64,000 nt of DNA, taken from assembly GCF_046097595.1 (NCBI RefSeq), contig NZ_JBJUVG010000004.1:1-64000 (forward strand), written 5' to 3'. Each line of letters starts with the position of its first letter. Position 1 is the stretch's first letter. The DNA is from Peptococcus simiae (GTDB lineage: Bacteria; Bacillota; Peptococcia; Peptococcales; Peptococcaceae). Both the position numbers and the translations under genes were made by a program. This document shows, in pieces, positions 59,979 to 64,000 of the stretch. The notes under the pieces were generated by a model. That model saw only the letters and a list, made by a program, of their open reading frames with translations. It was not told the origin of the DNA and searched no databases.

Positions 59979-61187
59979 ATGGCAAATAAAATTTTAACCA
60001 CCCACGTCGGTTCACTCCCGAGAACCCCTGAATTATTAGAAGCTAATACCGCTCGGGCCAATAACGCCATCTCTGAAGAAAAATTCAACGAAATCATCGC
60101 CCAATCCGTCGATAAAGTCGTCAAAAAACAGCACGACATCGGCATTGACCAAGTCAACGACGGTGAATACGGCCACATCACCTCAGGGGCCATTGACTAC
60201 GGTGCCTGGTGGAACTACTCCTTTTACCGGCTTGGAGGCCTGGAAATGACCGACGAAGACCGCTGGGGCCGGACTGAAAAAGTCCGCTCTACCCCCGGTA
60301 ACGTCAAACTGACCAGCTTCCAAGACCGCCGGGACCGGGAAAAATTCCAAGCCGCCTATGAAGACCCCGATAGCGGCGTTTTAGGCAGACGGAATAAAGT
60401 CGCCAACCCGGTTTTTGCCGGCCCTGTCACCTACGTTGGCCAGGACCAGGTCAACCGTGACGTCAGCCTGCTCACTGAAGCCATGAAAAAATACGGCGTC
60501 CAACAAGGCTTCATGGCCGCCATCTCCCCGGGCTCTGCCGCCCGCTTGGAAGACCGTCACTACCATGACGACAAGGCCCTTCTAGACGCCGTCGCAGACG
60601 CCCTGCATGAAGAATACAAAGCCATCACCGACGCCGGCCTCATCGTTCAGCTCGACGCCCCGGACCTGGCCGAAGCCTGGGACCAAATCAACCCCGAACC
60701 GACCGTCGAAGACTTCCAAGCCTGGCTCCAACTCCGGGTAGATGCCGCCAACCGCGCCCTGGAAGGGATTGACCCCTCCCTGGTCCGTCTGCACATCTGC
60801 TGGGGTTCCTGGCATGGTCCCCATACCACTGACATCCCCTTTGAACACATCGTCGACCAATGCCTGCAAATCAAGGCCGGCAGCTTCTCCTTCGAAGCCT
60901 CCAGTCCCCGCCATGCCCATGAATGGAAAGTCTGGCAGAATAAAGACCGCCTCGGCGCTGGCCGCCAAATCGTTCCCGGCCTGGTATCCCACTCCACCAA
61001 TGCCGTCGAACACCCCGAACTTATCGCCGACCGCATCGTCCGCTTCGCCGAACTCGTCGGCCCGGAAAACGTCATCGCCTCCACCGACTGCGGCCTAGGC
61101 GGCCGGATTCACGAACAAATCGCCTGGGCAAAACTCGAATCCCTGGTAGAAGGCGCCGCTCTCGCCAGCAAACGCCTCTTCGGCTAA
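59979..61187 (+). CDS. MetE-like family II methyltransferase
   Basis: 402 residues. Starts ILTTHVGSLPRTPELLEA, the hallmark of the cobalamin-independent methionine synthase family II (relatives include epoxyalkane:CoM transferase). Probable zinc ligands lie in LHICWGSWHGPH and STDCGLGGR, with a Glu between (SFSFEASSPRH). It is a different branch from the enzyme at 56288. Substrate unknown; the flanking thiamine genes do not settle it. AAGGAGG upstream; ends at a very strong terminator. The 3' part is markedly C-rich. Confidence 0.88.
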   Translation: MANKILTTHVGSLPRTPELLEANTARANNAISEEKFNEIIAQSVDKVVKKQHDIGIDQVNDGEYGHITSGAIDYGAWWNYSFYRLGGLEMTDEDRWGRTEKVRSTPGNVKLTSFQDRRDREKFQAAYEDPDSGVLGRRNKVANPVFAGPVTYVGQDQVNRDVSLLTEAMKKYGVQQGFMAAISPGSAARLEDRHYHDDKALLDAVADALHEEYKAITDAGLIVQLDAPDLAEAWDQINPEPTVEDFQAWLQLRVDAANRALEGIDPSLVRLHICWGSWHGPHTTDIPFEHIVDQCLQIKAGSFSFEASSPRHAHEWKVWQNKDRLGAGRQIVPGLVSHSTNAVEHPELIADRIVRFAELVGPENVIASTDCGLGGRIHEQIAWAKLESLVEGAALASKRLFG

Positions 61188-61217
61188 ACCCAACTGCGTC
61201 AAATAAAGGATTAAAGC

Positions 61218-61266
61218 AACCGGCAGCTTGCATGAAGAAAACCTTCATGCAAGCTGCCGGTTTTTT
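61218..61266 (+). terminator. Very strong intrinsic terminator
   Basis: A perfect 20-bp stem (61218-61237 with 61243-61262), a 5-base AAAAC loop and six T: the longest terminator stem in the window. The rest of the gap to 61426 is A+T-rich, with a GCTTG/CAAGC hairpin near 61324-61341 and no CRISPR-like repeats. Confidence 0.95.
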
Positions 61267-61426
61267 ATGTGGGGGAGGGTGCTATCTATTTGCCTTAATT
61301 TGCCGCAGCTTACTAAAACACAGCTTGCTTTTCATCAAGCTATTGTAGAATAATAAATCCAATGATATATTAATTGTAACGCTACAAATGTTTACAAGAG
61401 GAGAACAGACTGGAAAAGGAGCTCTT

Positions 61427-64000
61427 ATGAATGCGACCGATGCCCTATGGGCTAAGAAAAATGATACCAATGGCGCTTTTAGCTGGTTATCTCTGCCACA
61501 GCATTTAAAGGATACAGAGGGGGTAGCCGGCCTGCTGTGGACGCATTGGCTAAGCCCCGGCCAGCGCCTTTACCTGGCCAGGGCTTTATCCGATCCGTCA
61601 GAAGAGGCAGCCTACCGGCTGATCCGCTTCCTCGGAGCGGTCCATGATTTGGGCAAGGCCACTCCGTCCTTTCAAATCCTACAGGGTTTCCAGTATTCGC
61701 CGGACTTGGATAGAGCCTTACTGGAAAAACTTGAACAGGTGGGTTTCAGTGGCATTAGCAGTTTAGACTTGCCAAGTCGGTCTCGGACGCCACATGCCTT
61801 AGCCGGTCAAGTTCTTCTGGATTGTTTCGGCCTCAAGGAAGACCTTGCTTGTATTGTTGGTGCCCACCATGGCCAGCCCTTGAATGATCCTATAGGCTGT
61901 GCCCATTGCCGTAGTTATGATAATAACTACAAGCAGGTCACTGACCCTGCGGATCCTATCCACCAACTTTGGACTAGGACCCAAAAGGCTATTTTGGAAA
62001 CGGCCCTGGCCACTAATGGCTATTCATCTGTCGATGACCTCCCGCGCGTCACTCAGCCTGGGCAAGCGCTCTTATCTGGCCTTTTAATTATGGCTGACTG
62101 GATTGCCAGTAATGAAAGCTACTTTCCCTTGCTTCCTCTGGTCAGAACTGCAGCTGACAACCAGGAAGACCGGCTCATCGCTGGTTGGTCAAAATGGATA
62201 AAAAGTGACCTTTGGACGCCCCAGCCTCTATTCGATTTGACGGCGACCTATGAAGATCGCTTTCACTTTTCGCCGAACCCTATCCAAACGGGCTTGGCGG
62301 ATATCATTGAAGGCGCAGAAGCCCCGGGGTTAATCATCCTGGAAGCCCCCATGGGGATTGGCAAAACCGAAGCGGCCTTGATTAGTGCGGAGCAAGTAGC
62401 TGAACGGACAGGGCGGAGCGGCTTGTTTTTTGCCTTGCCGACTCAAGCCACCTCAAATGGAATTTTCCCGCGGATAAAAGATTGGTTGGATCATCTGGCC
62501 GAGGAGGCAGACCAGGCTGTTTCCTTACGCCTGCTTCATGGTAAGGCAGCCCTTAATCCGGATTTTTCGGCCTTGGCCCGACAGGTCAACTTAGACAGTG
62601 AAGATGAGCATATCTTAGTGAACGAATGGTTTTCCGGTCGGAAGACAGCCTCCTTAGATGATTTTATCGTAGGAACTGTAGACCAGGTCTTGCTTTTGGC
62701 CTTGAAGCAAAAGCACCTGGCCTTACGCCACTTAGGGCTGAGCAAAAAAGTCGTGGTCATTGATGAAGTTCATGCCTATGATGCCTATATGAGCCAGTAC
62801 CTTGAAGAAGCCTTGACTTGGTTGGCAACCTACGGGGTACCGGTCATCTTATTATCCGCCACCCTGCCTGCAGGACAGCGGCGCAAGCTGGTCCAAGCCT
62901 ACTTAAAAGGCAAGGGGGCTAAATCAGCCCTCCCTGATTCTGCTTTTACGAGCCGGGCCGATGCCTATCCCCTGATTACCTATACGGATGGGGACAGCGT
63001 TCTGCAAAAAGATGACCTGGCTGTTGCCAGCAAACATGAGGTTTTAGTCCGGCGCATCGAGGAGGAAGACCTCATTCCTACCATCAAAAAACTAATGGAC
63101 GCAGGGGGCAATATAGGGGTCGTGGTCAATACCGTCAAACGGGCCCAGGCCCTAGCCCGAACCTGTAGAGACCTTTTTGCAGAAGATGAGGTCTTGGTCC
63201 TTCATTCCGCTTTTATTGCGACGGGCCGGATGGCCAAAGAGCAAGACCTATTGGCGCGTATTGGCAAAGGCGCTGATCGACCTAGCCGCCAACTTGTGAT
63301 TGGCACCCAGGTGATTGAGCAGTCTTTGGATATCGACTTTGATGTGATGATTACAGACCTAGCCCCAATAGACCTTCTTCTTCAACGGCTTGGCCGGCTC
63401 CACCGACATCATATCGACCGACCGGCGGCCTATAGAGATCCCACCCTCTATGTAGTCGGCACCAGTGACAGATTTGATTTCGAACCGGGTGCAAGTGCCG
63501 TATATGGGGACTACCTTCTTATTCGCAGCCAGTACTTTTTGCCGGAAAGGATACAGATACCGGAAGATATTTCTTCCTTGGTACAAAAAGTGTACGGTGA
63601 GGAAGACGTAGAGATAGAAGAAATTTTAATTAATAAATATGTTGACAAAAAAGAAAAACATGGTAATATTATAGACAAGAAGTCTGAAAAAGCAAAAGGC
63701 TTCCGGATTCAAGACCCAGTTTTGAAGCCGACCAGACGTCGGTCAGCCAGCTTAATCGGCTGGGTAAAAAATGCCCTGCCGAATGATAATGAGGTACGAG
63801 CCCAGGCCCAGGTCAGAGATAGCGATGAAAGCATTGAAGTCATTGCTGTGAAAGGCCTAGGCGGTGGCTATGGTCTATTTTCGGAAAATCAAGATATTTC
63901 AGGCCTGATTGACGATCCGAAAGTAGCAAAAAGGTTGGCGGTCAATACCCTCCGCTTACCCCGTGCCTTATGCTATCCGGGTCTTATCGACAAAACCATT
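61427..64000 (+). CDS. cas3: CRISPR-associated helicase/nuclease Cas3 (partial, 3' end outside window)
   Basis: 858 codons are visible without a stop; the gene runs off the window. ATG at 61427 with AAAAGGAG five bases upstream. N-terminal HD nuclease: LGAVHDLGKATPSFQ, PHALAGQ, VGAHHGQP and a later MADW. Helicase motifs: Walker A APMGIGKTEAAL, motif II VIDEVHAYD, motif III LLSATLP, and QRLGRLHRH. Opening residues (WLSLPQHLKDTEGVAGLLW) and the order HD then SF2 helicase fit type I-E Cas3 best; other type I subtypes are not excluded. Cas3 degrades DNA marked by Cascade. The Cascade genes, cas1/cas2 and array should follow to the right. Confidence 0.93.
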   Translation, partial: MNATDALWAKKNDTNGAFSWLSLPQHLKDTEGVAGLLWTHWLSPGQRLYLARALSDPSEEAAYRLIRFLGAVHDLGKATPSFQILQGFQYSPDLDRALLEKLEQVGFSGISSLDLPSRSRTPHALAGQVLLDCFGLKEDLACIVGAHHGQPLNDPIGCAHCRSYDNNYKQVTDPADPIHQLWTRTQKAILETALATNGYSSVDDLPRVTQPGQALLSGLLIMADWIASNESYFPLLPLVRTAADNQEDRLIAGWSKWIKSDLWTPQPLFDLTATYEDRFHFSPNPIQTGLADIIEGAEAPGLIILEAPMGIGKTEAALISAEQVAERTGRSGLFFALPTQATSNGIFPRIKDWLDHLAEEADQAVSLRLLHGKAALNPDFSALARQVNLDSEDEHILVNEWFSGRKTASLDDFIVGTVDQVLLLALKQKHLALRHLGLSKKVVVIDEVHAYDAYMSQYLEEALTWLATYGVPVILLSATLPAGQRRKLVQAYLKGKGAKSALPDSAFTSRADAYPLITYTDGDSVLQKDDLAVASKHEVLVRRIEEEDLIPTIKKLMDAGGNIGVVVNTVKRAQALARTCRDLFAEDEVLVLHSAFIATGRMAKEQDLLARIGKGADRPSRQLVIGTQVIEQSLDIDFDVMITDLAPIDLLLQRLGRLHRHHIDRPAAYRDPTLYVVGTSDRFDFEPGASAVYGDYLLIRSQYFLPERIQIPEDISSLVQKVYGEEDVEIEEILINKYVDKKEKHGNIIDKKSEKAKGFRIQDPVLKPTRRRSASLIGWVKNALPNDNEVRAQAQVRDSDESIEVIAVKGLGGGYGLFSENQDISGLIDDPKVAKRLAVNTLRLPRALCYPGLIDKTI

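Noticed and set aside
61267..61426. CRISPR array or leader upstream of cas3
   Set aside because: No repeat unit of 20 or more bases recurs in this stretch.

Overview
The window comes from a Bacillota (Firmicutes) genome, most likely a host-associated member of the Clostridia or Negativicutes side. The evidence is an L27 ribosomal protein with the Prp-cleaved N-terminal extension, the L21-prp-L27-Obg gene order, Shine-Dalgarno sites on nearly every gene, many GTG/TTG starts, LytTR and XRE regulators, a class B sortase, copper-amine-oxidase-like and SLH surface domains, and a tRNA-Lys without encoded CCA. Core genes are G+C-rich with C/G at third positions. Segments near 31.2-33.5 kb and 48.7-50.1 kb are visibly A+T-richer and look acquired.

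Layout. 1-7 kb is an envelope region: a secreted copper-amine-oxidase-N protein, two related small secreted proteins transcribed with a LytTR response regulator and an AgrC-like kinase behind a structured leader, then a membrane protein, a WG-repeat lipoprotein and another lipoprotein. Two of these genes are driven by near-identical 70-bp promoter copies. 7-10 kb (minus strand) holds a Nudix hydrolase, a DEAD-box helicase, a metallo-beta-lactamase-fold protein and a small unknown protein. Next come a sortase B, a 36-codon membrane peptide, and a copper ATPase whose C-terminal CopZ-like domain has its own in-frame ribosome binding site.

14-31 kb is a dense housekeeping block: an rRNA methyltransferase, adenine deaminase, rplU-prp-rpmA with a consensus promoter and leader, a membrane MutS-like ATPase, obg, phoH, a 7TM-HD phosphodiesterase, a ybeY-cdd fusion, era, mgtE, a CPBP protease and an RlmD-type methyltransferase. 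31-43 kb is accessory: a truncated SRPBCC-like gene, small regulators, flavodoxin-like proteins, a second CPBP protease, a probable restriction-enzyme remnant, an unknown 392-residue protein, and a 1221-residue surface protein with seven SHIRT-like repeats and C-terminal SLH domains.

43-47 kb is a LysR-controlled divergent redox cluster. 47-53 kb holds unknown proteins, an XRE/membrane pair, an isolated purC, an SDR and an ArsC-like protein. At 53-55 kb an ABC-F gene of the antibiotic-resistance type sits behind a leader with a 6-codon ORF and mutually exclusive hairpins, the layout of a translation-sensing attenuator. 55-61 kb is methyl-transfer and thiamine metabolism: tRNA-Lys, LysR, a MetE-like enzyme, a MaoC hydratase, a TPP-riboswitch-like leader with thiM and thiD, and a second MetE-like enzyme. 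The window ends inside a cas3 gene, so a type I CRISPR-Cas locus probably continues to the right; no CRISPR array lies in the window.
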